A stretch of 64,000 nt of DNA from Dakarella massiliensis (GCF_001182045.1 NZ_CVTY01000007.1:372001-436000); one strand, 5' to 3'. Positions 25,760 to 34,602 are shown, counted from the first letter of the stretch. The notes: generated by a model from the sequence alone, not told the origin. Numbers and translations are program-made.

Positions 25760-27244
25760 TTACGAGGCTTTCGCGCGAGCTGCCGCCTCATCTGCGCCGA
25801 CCCGTCCCCAGATCACCGCGGCTCCGAGCTGGGAACCCGACAGATAGTCGTCATAGAAGAGACCGCCGATCGCGTTCCCCGCGGCGTAGAGTCCGGGGAC
25901 CGGCTTCGACTCCGTATTCAGCACTTCTCCCTTCAGGCTGATCTTCGGGCCGCCGAAGGTGGCTGTCATACCGCCGGAGAAGGGAACCGCAAGGAACGGC
26001 CCCTTTTCGATGGTGTACGGCTTCTTCATTGTGGCAGGCACCTTGAGCGCAGCGCCGCGCCCGGCGTGAACTGCGTCGTTATATTCAGAGACCGTCTTTT
26101 CCAGCGCTTTCGCGGGGACACCGATCTTCGACGCGAGTTCCCCGATCGAATTGGCTTCAAAAATCGGAGCCTTGGCGGCCTTATAGCGATCGATTCGCAT
26201 AGCCACAATCGGAAGCTTCACAACGGACGAGTCGAGAATGGTGAAGGCTGAATTCCGGATCGTGTCCTTTGCCGTATGGCGGGCGATTTCGACGTAGGTC
26301 GACGCTTCATCCACGTACCGGTTCCCGAGCGTATTCACGCAGATCCCGAAATTCACCATCTGGGACGGATTCGCCTTGGTGGGTCCATGGATCGGACCGG
26401 CATGGAACTGGTCCATATTCACGTACATCGGGAAGAAGGGAGCCGTGAGAAGAATGTTTTCGCCAGTGAGAGTCATCGAACCCCGGATCGGCATCCAGGC
26501 CACTTCGCCTCCCATGAACTGGGTGACAAGCGCCTTATTCGCGTGGAAACCGCCGGTCGCGAGAATCACGCCGCCCTTCGCGTGAATCACAAGCGGCCCC
26601 TCGGGCGACACCGCTTTAACGCCCGTGCAGCGAAGCATATCGTCATGCAGCAGCTCAACCACCTTGGTATTGAACATCATCGGAACGTGCAGTTTCTCCA
26701 CTTCCGCCATCATGTTCTCCACCATCTGGGAGCCGCCGGGACCGGCCTTCGAATCCACCTGATGGCTGCGGCCAAGCATCGGCTTGATCTGCATCGGAAT
26801 CTTTTTCCAGCTGAGGTGGCAGCGGTCAGTGAGCCACTGCACAGCGCCTGCAGACTGCTCGCAGTACATCTTCGTGAGTTCCGGGTCACCTCGGCCCTTC
26901 GACACCATCATCATGTCCTGATAGAAAGAGTCAAGGTCATCGGTGATGCCGTCACGCTTCTGAACCCAGGTGCAGGCCGCGTTGACAAAGCCGCCCGCGT
27001 AAATCGTGTTACCCATCGGAACCGCGGACTTCTCAATGAGAAGCACCTTCGCGCCCCGGTCCGCGGCTTCGATCGTCGCCGCGAGCCCGGCGCAGCCTGC
27101 GCCGACCACGATCACGTCATAGGTAAGCTCCTTCGCTTTAGGAGCCTTCGCCGCATGAGCGGCAGCAGGAACCGCGGCGGCCGCGGCAGCAGCGGTACCC
27201 GCGAGGCCCGCTTTGAGAAAATTTCTTCTGGATGCAAAAGCCAT
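25760..27244 (-). CDS. Tat-exported FAD-binding fumarate-reductase-like flavoprotein
   Basis: A 494-residue flavoprotein of the flavocytochrome c/urocanate reductase group. The twin-arginine signal is SRRNFLKAGLAGTA, ending near AHA (residue about 31). The FAD Rossmann motif DVIVVGAGCAGLAATIEAADRGAKVLLIEK follows, later VILATGGFHAN, and the C-terminal FAD-contact GLYAAGNAIGGLFYDDYLSGSQLGAAVIWGR. No CxxCH heme motif is present, so electrons must come from separate carriers. Members reduce fumarate, urocanate, methacrylate or related acceptors in the periplasm; the substrate cannot be fixed here. AAGGAGA precedes the start. Several Sutterella-type genomes carry many such paralogs (general knowledge). 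Confidence 0.88.
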   Translation of the reverse strand: MAFASRRNFLKAGLAGTAAAAAAAVPAAAHAAKAPKAKELTYDVIVVGAGCAGLAATIEAADRGAKVLLIEKSAVPMGNTIYAGGFVNAACTWVQKRDGITDDLDSFYQDMMMVSKGRGDPELTKMYCEQSAGAVQWLTDRCHLSWKKIPMQIKPMLGRSHQVDSKAGPGGSQMVENMMAEVEKLHVPMMFNTKVVELLHDDMLRCTGVKAVSPEGPLVIHAKGGVILATGGFHANKALVTQFMGGEVAWMPIRGSMTLTGENILLTAPFFPMYVNMDQFHAGPIHGPTKANPSQMVNFGICVNTLGNRYVDEASTYVEIARHTAKDTIRNSAFTILDSSVVKLPIVAMRIDRYKAAKAPIFEANSIGELASKIGVPAKALEKTVSEYNDAVHAGRGAALKVPATMKKPYTIEKGPFLAVPFSGGMTATFGGPKISLKGEVLNTESKPVPGLYAAGNAIGGLFYDDYLSGSQLGAAVIWGRVGADEAAARAKAS

Positions 27245-27259
27245 GATTCATCTCCTTAG

Positions 27260-27460
27260 GCTGAGATCTTTCTAAAGAAGATCTCTTCTTTTTGGCTGAG
27301 AGGAATCTTATTAGGCTTATCCGGAAAACTTAATTACGCAAAACTATATTATATATTAAATTATTGATTTTAAATGTTTAAATAAAATTATTAAAATCAA
27401 TTTCCGGAAACATTATCAGAATGCTTTGCGTAAATTGACCCAATCCTCGCCCGCTATGCC
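27260..27460. promoter_or_regulatory. AT-rich regulatory region with nested inverted repeats
   Basis: In this gap TTACGCAAA (27334-27342) and TTTGCGTAA (27425-27433) are inverted copies. Between them ATTGATTTTAA (27363-27373) and TTAAAATCAAT (27391-27401) form an exact 11-bp inverted repeat with a 17-nt spacer. It lies upstream of the exported flavoprotein gene and could hold LysR or global-regulator sites. No gene is present. Confidence 0.4.
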
Positions 27461-27468
27461 CAACGAAA

Positions 27469-27506
27469 AAAGCTGATTCCGGAACGGTATCCAAGAATCA
27501 GCTTTC
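27469..27506 (-). terminator. Terminator of the 27539-28186 gene
   Basis: AAAGCTGATTC (27469-27479) pairs with GAATCAGCTTT (27495-27505); on the minus strand TTTTTTCG follows. Confidence 0.82.
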
Positions 27507-27538
27507 TTTGGCGTTTCAGAAAAAAACGGTATTCGATC

Positions 27539-28186
27539 TCAGTTCTTTTCGACGAGGCACTTCACGAGTTTCCGGGCTTCACTCAGCGCATGCGTCGGAT
27601 AGTCACGGTCCCAGGCCGCGCGTTCCGCCTGCGTCATCAGGCGGCCCCGGGTAAACGTCGGGTCGTAGGGGTCTGCGGCCCAGGGCTCTGAGAGAATTCT
27701 TCGGAGACTGTAGACCGCACGCTCGCGCTTCTTCGCGTCACCGGTTTCGTTAAAGAACCCCTGCACATTGAGAGCCCGGTCTTCCAGCGCGATCTGAAGC
27801 GTAAGGGTGTACTGCAGAACGCCCTCTTCCGTCACGTTCTTGATGATCGTGTAAATAAAGGGGCGGCCGGATGCCGTGCTGCCGCTTCCGACACGGATCA
27901 GGCCCTGGCTTTCTTCCAGAATCTCGTGGACATTCTCGATCACAGAATCCACGTCTCCAAAGGGAAGCGCGTCTTCCCGCGGGATCAGACTGAAAAACGC
28001 GACACCGTCAGACTCTTCGCTGTTAAATCCATAGATCTCAGCGTCCTCCGGATCCCCTTCCATCCGCTCCATACCGAGATACTCGGCCGGAATCACAAGG
28101 GAGACGCCGGATGCTGTGATCTCCCGCACCGACGCTGTCTCCACAGCCTTTTCGTCATAGGCCGCCTGAATGAGAAAATTCTCCAT
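27539..28186 (-). CDS. Uncharacterised soluble protein
   Basis: A 215-residue acidic protein without signal peptide or membrane segment. The stretch VREITASGVSLVIPAEYLGMERMEGD and later SGRPFIYTIIKN..LQYTLTLQIAL look like an alternating beta-sheet fold of the DcrB/PsbP-like type, but I do not recognise a definite family. Met at 28186 is preferred over an in-frame TTG at 28204, as GAGGGAAG lies about 9 bases upstream. It is monocistronic, with its own terminator, and divergent from the CMD-family gene. Confidence 0.7.
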   Translation of the reverse strand: MENFLIQAAYDEKAVETASVREITASGVSLVIPAEYLGMERMEGDPEDAEIYGFNSEESDGVAFFSLIPREDALPFGDVDSVIENVHEILEESQGLIRVGSGSTASGRPFIYTIIKNVTEEGVLQYTLTLQIALEDRALNVQGFFNETGDAKKRERAVYSLRRILSEPWAADPYDPTFTRGRLMTQAERAAWDRDYPTHALSEARKLVKCLVEKN

Positions 28187-28281
28187 GTCCTTCACTTCCC
28201 TCAATGCGGCTCCTGCCGCGTAGCTCTCAGCTTTATAGCATCAGACTGAATTCTCTGCGATAGAGGATTTATCAAAAACTT

Positions 28282-28373
28282 GAGAAAATCCGTGCAATTT
28301 TCGGGATTCTCCTTTTTATGATCAAAGTATCGGTTGAACCAAAGGCGGAGTAAGTCAGTTTCTCTTACCCGCC
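28282..28373 (+). promoter_or_regulatory. Hairpins in the leader of the CMD-family gene
   Basis: A terminator-like hairpin with CTTTTT (28282-28317) is followed by a stem GGCGG-A-GTAAG / CTTAC-CCGCC (28344-28373) that ends 11 bp before the GAGAGG ribosome binding site. They could form an attenuating leader, or the first could end antisense-directed transcripts. Confidence 0.3.
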
Positions 28374-28397
28374 CCACAATAGAGAGGAACGGATCTT

Positions 28398-29168
28398 ATG
28401 ACGAGTTTTTCAAGAAGGAGTGTTCTGATGGCTGCTGCGACTACGACTGCTCTTGCCGGTGCGGCGGGAAGCGCTGAGGCAAAGCGTCCCGAGCGGAACG
28501 CGGAGTTTGACGCGATTGAAAACCGGATGCTGGATCTCGGGAAGCGCGGCACCACGCTCAGTACCAATCAGAAGTACTTTGTGCTCCTCGCGGTAGCGAC
28601 CGCTGTGGCGGCCGAAGGCGGCGTGCGGGATATCGCGGAACGCGCGCTCCGCGATAAGGTTCCCGGAACGCTGATCCGCGAAGCCATTTTCCAGACCTCT
28701 CCCTATGTGGGTCTTGCCCGCGCGAAAGCCGCGCTCCGCGAGGCCTACGCCGCGTTCCGTCACGCGGGCGTCAAGGTTGAGGCAAAGGGCGCTACGGTGA
28801 ACGATCAGAATCGGTTCGAAAAAGGCCTTGACACCCAGGGCGGAATCTTCGGCCGCGATCACATTCTGAAGATGCACGAATCCGCGGCCGAGGGCGAAAA
28901 GGGCCTCATCGTCGATGACCTGACCGCCTGGTGCTTCGGCGACTACTACACGCGTGAAAACATTTCGATCAAGGACCGTGAGCTGATCACGTTCGCGTCC
29001 ATCGCGGCGCTCGGCGGCTGCGAGCCGCAGCTGAAGGCGCATATCGCGGCGAACCTCTCGGTGGGCGCGACAAAGCAGAATCTCACCGATGCTCTCCGGG
29101 TCGCGGATCCCCTGCTCGGTTTCCCGAGAACGCTTAACGCGCTCGGGCTCGTCCGCGCGGCAAAGTAA
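28398..29168 (+). CDS. Tat-exported carboxymuconolactone decarboxylase family protein
   Basis: A 256-residue protein with the twin-arginine signal FSRRSVLMAAATTTALAG, cleaved near AEA. Two CMD-like repeats follow: residues about 50-115 (LSTNQKYFVLLAVATAV..LREAIFQTSPYVGLARA) and about 185-250 (ISIKDRELITFASIAALGGCEPQLKAHIAANLSVGATKQNLTDAL). CMD enzymes are decarboxylases, gamma-lactone-opening enzymes or AhpD-type peroxidases. The CxxC of AhpD is absent and only a single Cys lies in the second repeat, so the activity is unclear. Tat export of a CMD protein is unusual. It is monocistronic, with a leader hairpin upstream and a terminator downstream. Confidence 0.83.
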   Translation: MTSFSRRSVLMAAATTTALAGAAGSAEAKRPERNAEFDAIENRMLDLGKRGTTLSTNQKYFVLLAVATAVAAEGGVRDIAERALRDKVPGTLIREAIFQTSPYVGLARAKAALREAYAAFRHAGVKVEAKGATVNDQNRFEKGLDTQGGIFGRDHILKMHESAAEGEKGLIVDDLTAWCFGDYYTRENISIKDRELITFASIAALGGCEPQLKAHIAANLSVGATKQNLTDALRVADPLLGFPRTLNALGLVRAAK

Positions 29169-29191
29169 CCGCGGCATCAGCGGATAAAGCG

Positions 29192-29227
29192 AAGGCCGGG
29201 GCGGTTGAGACACCGCTCCGGCCTTTT
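29192..29227 (+). terminator. Terminator of the CMD-family gene
   Basis: AAGGCCGGGGCGG pairs with CCGCTCCGGCCTT around an 8-nt loop, followed by TT and a T-rich tract. Confidence 0.82.
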
Positions 29228-29260
29228 GCTTTTTCTGAAATCCGGTGATTCTTTTCCCCG

Positions 29261-30226
29261 TTATTCCGAAGACAGCTCACGGATCCGCTTCTGATACGCC
29301 TTTCTGAGGCAGGCGGCGTTCTTGCAGGCGTTCCGCTCATTCCGGTACCAGTCCATCTGCTTTCTGCGGGACCAGCCCTGGTCCGAAGACTTCGCGCGGA
29401 CCTTCACCCAGACTGCGTTCAGCTGCCGGTCAAGGTGCGAGAGCTCGGGGCTTCCGCAGACGAGTTTATCGGGGACGGAGGTCGCTTTGGCGCAGTCGTA
29501 GCTCGGACCATTCGGATCCCGGGGCGCCGCGGGAGCGGCAGACTCTGACGCGGGCTTTTCGCCTGAGGCCGCCAGCTGTGCCTCCTTCGCTTTCGCAATC
29601 AGAGCGTCACCCGCTTTGGCTTCGGCGCCGAGGGTTTCGGCGGTCCGGATCGCGCCTGAGAGCGACTGCGGAATGACCAGAGACACTTCGTGAGACGCGC
29701 CTCCGATCAGGCGGAATTCCATCGGGTCAGCAGAGAAAAGGATGGTGCCATCCTTCTGCACTTTCGGAAGACTGCGGAGTGCCGCGGCGGAGGTCTGGCC
29801 GAGCTCCTGCCATCCCTTCAGGGCCGCCGGGTCACCGGAAGGTGCGAGCACCCAGGCGGGCGCCTCGCCCTTAGTCTTTGCTGCGGACTCTTCCGCGAAC
29901 GCGGCGTAAATCTTTTCAGAGCCCTTCCCCACCATGAATTCCGGATCCTGATCCCAGGCAACCGCGGGGACGGTCTTCACGATTTCGGCAGCTTCTGGCG
30001 ACAGTTTCCAGCGGATCTCCGCCCGGCAGACATTCTTTTCACCCCCATCCGTGGTTTTCGAGATGACCGCCTGCTCCGGCGTCGCCGCGGCACCGCCTCC
30101 CACGGCCTTCACAACCGCCTCCTTCAGCTTCGCGAGAGTCTCAGGATCCTCGCAGGACGGAGACTGCGCGCTGCAGCCTGCCGCGAGAAGGGTGAAAAGA
30201 AGAATTCCTGCCGCCTGAAATTTCAT
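29261..30226 (-). CDS. Lipoprotein with C-terminal LprI-like (DUF1311) domain
   Basis: A 321-residue lipoprotein: the signal ends in lipobox LLAAGC (lipidated Cys18). Residues 20-215 are of no known family; an Ala/Ser/Pro linker follows. The C-terminal 80 residues are Cys-rich and match the lysozyme-inhibitor LprI-like pattern: YDCAKATSVPDKLVCGSPELSHLDRQLNAVW, then RNACKNAACLRKAYQKRI. Such domains can inhibit host lysozyme, but most are untested. GGAGGCGA lies just before the start. A monocistronic minus-strand gene. Confidence 0.82.
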   Translation of the reverse strand: MKFQAAGILLFTLLAAGCSAQSPSCEDPETLAKLKEAVVKAVGGGAAATPEQAVISKTTDGGEKNVCRAEIRWKLSPEAAEIVKTVPAVAWDQDPEFMVGKGSEKIYAAFAEESAAKTKGEAPAWVLAPSGDPAALKGWQELGQTSAAALRSLPKVQKDGTILFSADPMEFRLIGGASHEVSLVIPQSLSGAIRTAETLGAEAKAGDALIAKAKEAQLAASGEKPASESAAPAAPRDPNGPSYDCAKATSVPDKLVCGSPELSHLDRQLNAVWVKVRAKSSDQGWSRRKQMDWYRNERNACKNAACLRKAYQKRIRELSSE

Positions 30227-30304
30227 TTCGCCTCCGGGAAAAGGTGTCGGATTAAAACTTATTTTTACATTTTAGCCTGTGACGCAGATCATTCATTTTT
30301 CTGA

Positions 30305-30331
30305 AGAAAAAAATCCCCGGATTTCCGGGGT
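30305..30331 (-). terminator. Minus-strand terminator upstream of the lipoprotein gene
   Basis: CCCCGGA pairs with TCCGGGG around 2 nt; on the minus strand ATTTTTTTC follows. It would stop transcripts arriving from the right. Bases 30332-30502 contain further small inverted repeats (GGGTTTCT..AGAAACC, GTGTG..CACAC) but no gene. Confidence 0.7.
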
Positions 30332-30502
30332 TCCAGCGGTTTCAGTCCTCCCAATGGATTCAGAAAAACCTGGGCTCCGCCAGTCAGCCGAACCCAAACG
30401 GGTTGATAAAACCGCGGCAGTGTCGTAAACTCTTAAGGGTTTCTACTTTAGTGTGAAGGTGACACACTTCTGAAGAAACCTGCAAAAAGTCCTTTTGTAG
30501 CA

Positions 30503-30540
30503 ACAAAAAACGGGAGACTGCGTCAGCGGTTCTCCCGTTT
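30503..30540 (-). terminator. Former terminator of the NSS transporter, now separated by an IS
   Basis: AAACGGGAGA (30508-30517) pairs with TCTCCCGTTT (30531-30540); on the minus strand TTTTTTGTTG follows. Without the IS it would be only about 25 bp behind the NSS transporter stop. Confidence 0.78.
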
Positions 30541-30591
30541 TCCGTTTCCGGATCCGTTTCTGATGATCACCTGAACTCCCGTGACATAGTT

Positions 30592-32388
30592 CTATATTGA
30601 CTTAAACGTCATGGGAGGTTTAGGCAGGTTTAAAAGCTCAAGCATGTCTTGGGCTTTTTTCGTCAGAGGCTCCACAACCCATGTAGCTCTCGTTGGTGCC
30701 CTCACCGCTCTGATCCTCTTCAATGCGGCCAGTAACTTTTCCACCGAGTTATCGGGGAGTTTTAATTCCTGAGTTTCTCTTTTTTTAGCCTGCACTGTTA
30801 TAGCCATCCTCAGAGACTGAGCGATTATGTGTACCATCAATTTGCCCATGTAAGAGGTTTGGGTTGCCTGCAGTCGGTCTCCTCCGTTAAGGACTTTAAA
30901 CTGTCGGAAAGCCACCTCAACGATATTCCTGCGCCTGTAAATTCTTAGAGCCTCGATCGGATCTTCGAGCCAGTCGCTGCGGATAACAAAGCAGCCGGCA
31001 GTGCGTTCCCAGAGTCTGAGAGCCTCGAGGTTTTTCTCCCATATTTTCCTTTCCTTGCCGTCTTGCTCTTCTTTGCACTCAGTTATGAAGCGGGCAGCGA
31101 AGTTCCAGTCATCTCGATCTACGACTTTTCCATCGCGTTTTTTATCTAAGACCTTATCTATTTTCTTTAGTAGCTGCTTCTGCTGAGAGAGCGCAATTTC
31201 CGGGAACCGATACAGATGCACGAAGCAGTCACGATTTACTGAGCCGGCCTCTGTGTTTTGCTTCCAGTCTTCTTTTATGGTTCGGCAATAAACTTCATAC
31301 TCACTGTTGTAAAAAGCGAGGTCGCAAAGTGCTTCACGGAACTTTGTAAATTTATCTTTTAAACCCTTTTCCACGATAGGAACGCCGGCGACGAAGCTGA
31401 CATCGGTATTAAAAAGATTCTGAAGATTCATTAGGGAAGAGTAACCCCGGTCGGTCACCAGGACTGTCTCGTCAAGATCAAAGCCGTAGCTTTTCATCTG
31501 AGCCAGGATGGATTTGTAGACCGACTTATCGGTTATCGAGCCTTCGTCTTCTCTGGCATAGCAGACGTCTCCGTTCAAGAAATCCACGGCAAGCGTAAGG
31601 TTTATCTGTTTGAGTTCAGGATTCTGTTTGGCGTGCCCGTAAGCCGCATCCTCGATTGTCATAGAGAAGGTACTTATTGCCGTGGAGTCCAGCGCCATAT
31701 ACATCTTTTGCAGAGTTGAAGGCGGCATGGCCGAGCCCTGCTTCTGAGCCTTTTGTTTTATTTCCTCAAGCCATTTCTGATAATTCTGCTTGGATCGGTC
31801 AAATCGTAAACGGAAATAATTAACCATGTCCTCATGGTCGACTTGAGCAAGCAGTTCGCTGATGCGCTGAGAGCTTAAAGGAGCGCTTACAGGAAGCCAG
31901 TTGTCGGGAAGCCAGTCTTCATAGCCGTTCATGGCGCCCCCGTCTAAGAGCTGATAGACGGCCAAAGCCAGAAGGCCGGTTCCTAATTGTTTTCCGAACG
32001 CCGCCTGCAGGTTTTGCAGAATTCGGTTCTTGGAGGCGAACTGCCAAAGGGCCCAGGTGGCAGCGTAAGAAAGGTTGTTTGAAGCCCATGACTGCTCGCG
32101 CTGTTGAACTTCTTCTGCAGCATCCTGCTCGGATCTTTCAACGAGGGTACGATTTTCAAAGTAAAGCGTCTTGCCTTCATACTCAGGATGATTGGATAAG
32201 TACTTTTTGCCCAGTCTAAGTCTTCCGGTTGCTTCATTGAGCGTGCCGACATAAATCCTTTTGGCAATTCTTGACTGTTTCTTCACCGGATCCCACTCAT
32301 TTCTATAGCCATAAACATAGGTGGAATCTCCTTTTCTGAAGGTGGAGAAACGGAAATGGTTGTCTGGTAGAGTTCTTGGTCGAGCCAT
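30592..32388 (-). CDS. IS1634-type DDE transposase, copy 1
   Basis: A 598-residue transposase of the IS4 superfamily. The catalytic elements are ALDSTAIS (first Asp), VTDRGYSSL (second Asp) and YRRRNIVEVAFRQFK, which is the Y-(2)-R-(3)-E-(6)-K signature giving the catalytic Glu. Start ATG 32388 is preferred (MARPRTLPDN); an in-frame TTG at 32403 would add five residues. The gene looks complete and is identical in protein sequence to copy 2. GC content and codon choice (AAA, TTT, GAT) differ plainly from the host genes, consistent with acquired DNA. Confidence 0.93.
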   Translation of the reverse strand: MARPRTLPDNHFRFSTFRKGDSTYVYGYRNEWDPVKKQSRIAKRIYVGTLNEATGRLRLGKKYLSNHPEYEGKTLYFENRTLVERSEQDAAEEVQQREQSWASNNLSYAATWALWQFASKNRILQNLQAAFGKQLGTGLLALAVYQLLDGGAMNGYEDWLPDNWLPVSAPLSSQRISELLAQVDHEDMVNYFRLRFDRSKQNYQKWLEEIKQKAQKQGSAMPPSTLQKMYMALDSTAISTFSMTIEDAAYGHAKQNPELKQINLTLAVDFLNGDVCYAREDEGSITDKSVYKSILAQMKSYGFDLDETVLVTDRGYSSLMNLQNLFNTDVSFVAGVPIVEKGLKDKFTKFREALCDLAFYNSEYEVYCRTIKEDWKQNTEAGSVNRDCFVHLYRFPEIALSQQKQLLKKIDKVLDKKRDGKVVDRDDWNFAARFITECKEEQDGKERKIWEKNLEALRLWERTAGCFVIRSDWLEDPIEALRIYRRRNIVEVAFRQFKVLNGGDRLQATQTSYMGKLMVHIIAQSLRMAITVQAKKRETQELKLPDNSVEKLLAALKRIRAVRAPTRATWVVEPLTKKAQDMLELLNLPKPPMTFKSI

Positions 32389-32415
32389 AATAGTCTTTAT
32401 CAATATTTATAGACT

Positions 32416-32444
32416 ATAATACCAAGAATTACCCTTAATATCAA
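32416..32444 (-). promoter_or_regulatory. Transposase promoter, copy 1
   Basis: On the minus strand TTGATA (32439-32444), a 17-bp spacer ending TGG, then TATTAT (32416-32421). Copy 2 differs at two bases here. Confidence 0.7.
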
Positions 32445-32521
32445 TCTCAACTATTTAAATTTACTAGGAATTTTTTCCAGAATGAAAAAATCCCGGAGCT
32501 ATGTTCCGGGAGTTTGGGTGA

Positions 32522-33853
32522 TCAGATCAGCCCCGTAACGAGCACGATCACGACGAGGATCGGGCACGCCACGACGAGAAGCAGCCTGAAAATCCGGAAC
32601 CACCGATCACTCGGCACCAGGGGAACCGAAAGCGCCTCACGGAACTTCGGCCACACAACCAGCCCCGCGAGAAGCGCCACGATGAGGCCGCCGATCGGAA
32701 GCGAAATGTTGGAGGTGAGGAAGTCGCACCAGTCGAAAACGTTCTTCCCAAGGAACTTCGTGTCGGCAAGCGGCCCGAAGGAAAGCGCGCAGAAGAAACC
32801 GATCACCATGATGACAAGCGTGCTGATAATGGCACCCGTCGTCCGGGAAACATGGAATTCATCGACGAGGAACGCGGTATCGAGTTCCAGCATCGAGACT
32901 GAGCTCGTCAGAGCCGCGAATGTGAGGCAGGCAAAGAACGCCACGGCGAACAGCCCGCCAAACGGGAGCTGGGCAAAAATCACCGGCATCGTGACGAAGG
33001 TGAGTCCGGGACCCGCCGCCGGATCGAGATGGAAAGCGAACACCGCCGGCATCACCATCAGGGCGCCGAGGATCGAGGCCGCAGTCGTGAGCCCCACGAT
33101 CTGCGCGCAGGACTTCAGAATGCGGCTCCCCTGCGGGAGGTATGAGCCGTAGGTCATCATGCAGCCGCAGCCAACGCAGAGCGAGAAGAACGTAAACCCG
33201 AGCGCGGCGTAAAGACTCTTCCAGGTAAACGCCTCCGGTTTCCAGGCAAAGAGATAGCTGAGGCCTTCGGACGCTCCGGGGAGTGTCAGCCCCCGGATAA
33301 TGAGGATCAGCATCAGGATAAAGAGCGCGGGCATCAGGATGCGGGAAAGCCGCTCAATCCCCTTACTCACTTTGAGCGCGACAACGCCCGCGGTAAGCGT
33401 GAGGAACAGCGCCTGATAGCCAACCGCGAGAAGCGGGTCTCCAGAAAGCGCGCCGAACCGGGCACCGAGCTCCGCCTGGCTTGTGACGAGCCCCCGGCCG
33501 AGAATCGCGTCGACGAGATACGCGATCGTCCAGCCGCCGATCACCGAGTAAAAGGAAAGTACGAGAAGACCGGTCACCACGCCGAGATACCCGGCCGGCA
33601 CCCATTTGGAGCCGCCGAGTTTCCGCATGGTCGTCACGATAGAGCCGCGCCCCATGTAGCCGAGCGTAATTTCCGCTGTCAGGAACACAAAGCCCAGCGT
33701 GAGGGACAGGATCACGTACGGGATCACGAAGACCGCACCGCCGTTGCTTCCCGCGAGCCACGGGAACTTCCAGATCGCTCCGAGTCCAACGGCCGCCCCG
33801 GCTGAGGCGAGCACGAATCCGGCTTTCGAAGCCCAAGTCGCACGTTCTGGCAT
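32522..33853 (-). CDS. Sodium-dependent transporter, NSS/SNF family
   Basis: A 443-residue neurotransmitter:sodium symporter homolog with 11-12 membrane helices. The N-terminal TM1 motif GFVLASAGAAVGLGAIWKFPWLAGSNGGAVF is the family's sodium- and substrate-binding stretch. Bacterial members (LeuT, TnaT, MhsT) import amino acids such as tryptophan or leucine; the substrate is not resolved. AAAGGAGC precedes the start. The stop codon lies in the TGATCA target duplicated by the adjacent IS, so the protein is intact but its native terminator is now 1.95 kb away. The MBL and DsbA/FrnE genes lie upstream on the same strand. Confidence 0.92.
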   Translation of the reverse strand: MPERATWASKAGFVLASAGAAVGLGAIWKFPWLAGSNGGAVFVIPYVILSLTLGFVFLTAEITLGYMGRGSIVTTMRKLGGSKWVPAGYLGVVTGLLVLSFYSVIGGWTIAYLVDAILGRGLVTSQAELGARFGALSGDPLLAVGYQALFLTLTAGVVALKVSKGIERLSRILMPALFILMLILIIRGLTLPGASEGLSYLFAWKPEAFTWKSLYAALGFTFFSLCVGCGCMMTYGSYLPQGSRILKSCAQIVGLTTAASILGALMVMPAVFAFHLDPAAGPGLTFVTMPVIFAQLPFGGLFAVAFFACLTFAALTSSVSMLELDTAFLVDEFHVSRTTGAIISTLVIMVIGFFCALSFGPLADTKFLGKNVFDWCDFLTSNISLPIGGLIVALLAGLVVWPKFREALSVPLVPSDRWFRIFRLLLVVACPILVVIVLVTGLI

Positions 33854-33948
33854 AGCTGCCCGCTCCTTTGTTTTTGTAAGGTATGAGTTAAAACCTTACC
33901 GCAGAGAGCGAAGAACAGGCAAACGTGAAAAGGCGTATCCGAAAAGGC

Positions 33949-34602
33949 TTAAGGAATCTCGCTCAGTCCCGCGACACGGCGCAGAAGCGGGATTTCGCGG
34001 GAAAGTACTGTCGGCTCACCGTGGCCCGGATAGAACCTGGTTTCGGGCGGAAGCGTGAGCACCCGGTCCCGGATGCTGGAAGCGAGTTTCGCGTCATCCC
34101 CGCCCGGGAAATGCGTCGCGCCGACCGCGCCATGGAACACGGTGTCACCCGAAAACGCGTAGCCGCCCGATTCCGAATAAAGAAGCGTGCTGTCCTCTGA
34201 GTGACCGGGTACATGGATCGCGCGGAGTGAAACCCCGGGATTCGACTGCAGCGAAAACACGGCCCCGTCCTGGAACGGGATCGCGCCCTCCACGGTGAAG
34301 GGACGGCCCATGGGGCCCGAGAGATTGAAAAACGTGCTCGACAGATACCGAAGCCCCGCTTCATGGATATAAACAGGCGGGTGCCCGAACGCCTCCCGGA
34401 CGGCATCGATCGCTCCGATATGGTCAAAGTGACCGTGCGTGAGGAGGATCTTCTCAATCGTGAAGCCTCCGGGCCGGATCGCATCGATGATCCGATTCGG
34501 CTCCGCGCCCGGATCAATCAGAAACCCGTGTTTCGTCTCAGGATCGATATCGAGATAGGTATTTTCAATATCCGGTGTCGAAACTTCGATACGCGTAATC
34601 AT
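33949..34602 (-). CDS. MBL-fold hydrolase, glyoxalase II-like
   Basis: A 217-residue metallo-beta-lactamase-fold protein. The metal motif THGHFDHIGA is near residue 57, followed by His in IHVPGHSEDST (about 133), Asp in AFSGDTVF (about 153) and FYPGHGEPT near residue 195. The order and size match small YcbL/GloB-like hydrolases that cleave S-lactoylglutathione or similar thioesters. It starts 14 bp after the DsbA/FrnE-family gene, suggesting one transcript. The substrate is uncertain. Confidence 0.9.
   Translation of the reverse strand: MITRIEVSTPDIENTYLDIDPETKHGFLIDPGAEPNRIIDAIRPGGFTIEKILLTHGHFDHIGAIDAVREAFGHPPVYIHEAGLRYLSSTFFNLSGPMGRPFTVEGAIPFQDGAVFSLQSNPGVSLRAIHVPGHSEDSTLLYSESGGYAFSGDTVFHGAVGATHFPGGDDAKLASSIRDRVLTLPPETRFYPGHGEPTVLSREIPLLRRVAGLSEIP

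Larger units (their letters stand above)
30570..32518 (-). mobile_element. IS1634-type insertion sequence, copy 1 (1949 bp)
   Basis: Ends are defined by comparison with copy 2 and by a 6-bp target duplication TGATCA (30564-30569 and 32519-32524). The terminal inverted repeats are imperfect over about 24 bp: CCTGAACTCCCGTGACATAG against CCCAAACTCCCGGAACATAG. It carries one transposase gene. At the transposase-upstream end a hairpin (TCCCGGA-GCTATGT-TCCGGGA) followed on the minus strand by ATTTTTTC would block transcription entering from outside. The insertion is at the stop codon of the NSS transporter, leaving that coding sequence intact. Confidence 0.93.

Noticed and set aside
26276..27259. 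Plus-strand frame of 327 codons
   Set aside because: Antisense to the Tat flavoprotein; His/Arg-rich shadow.
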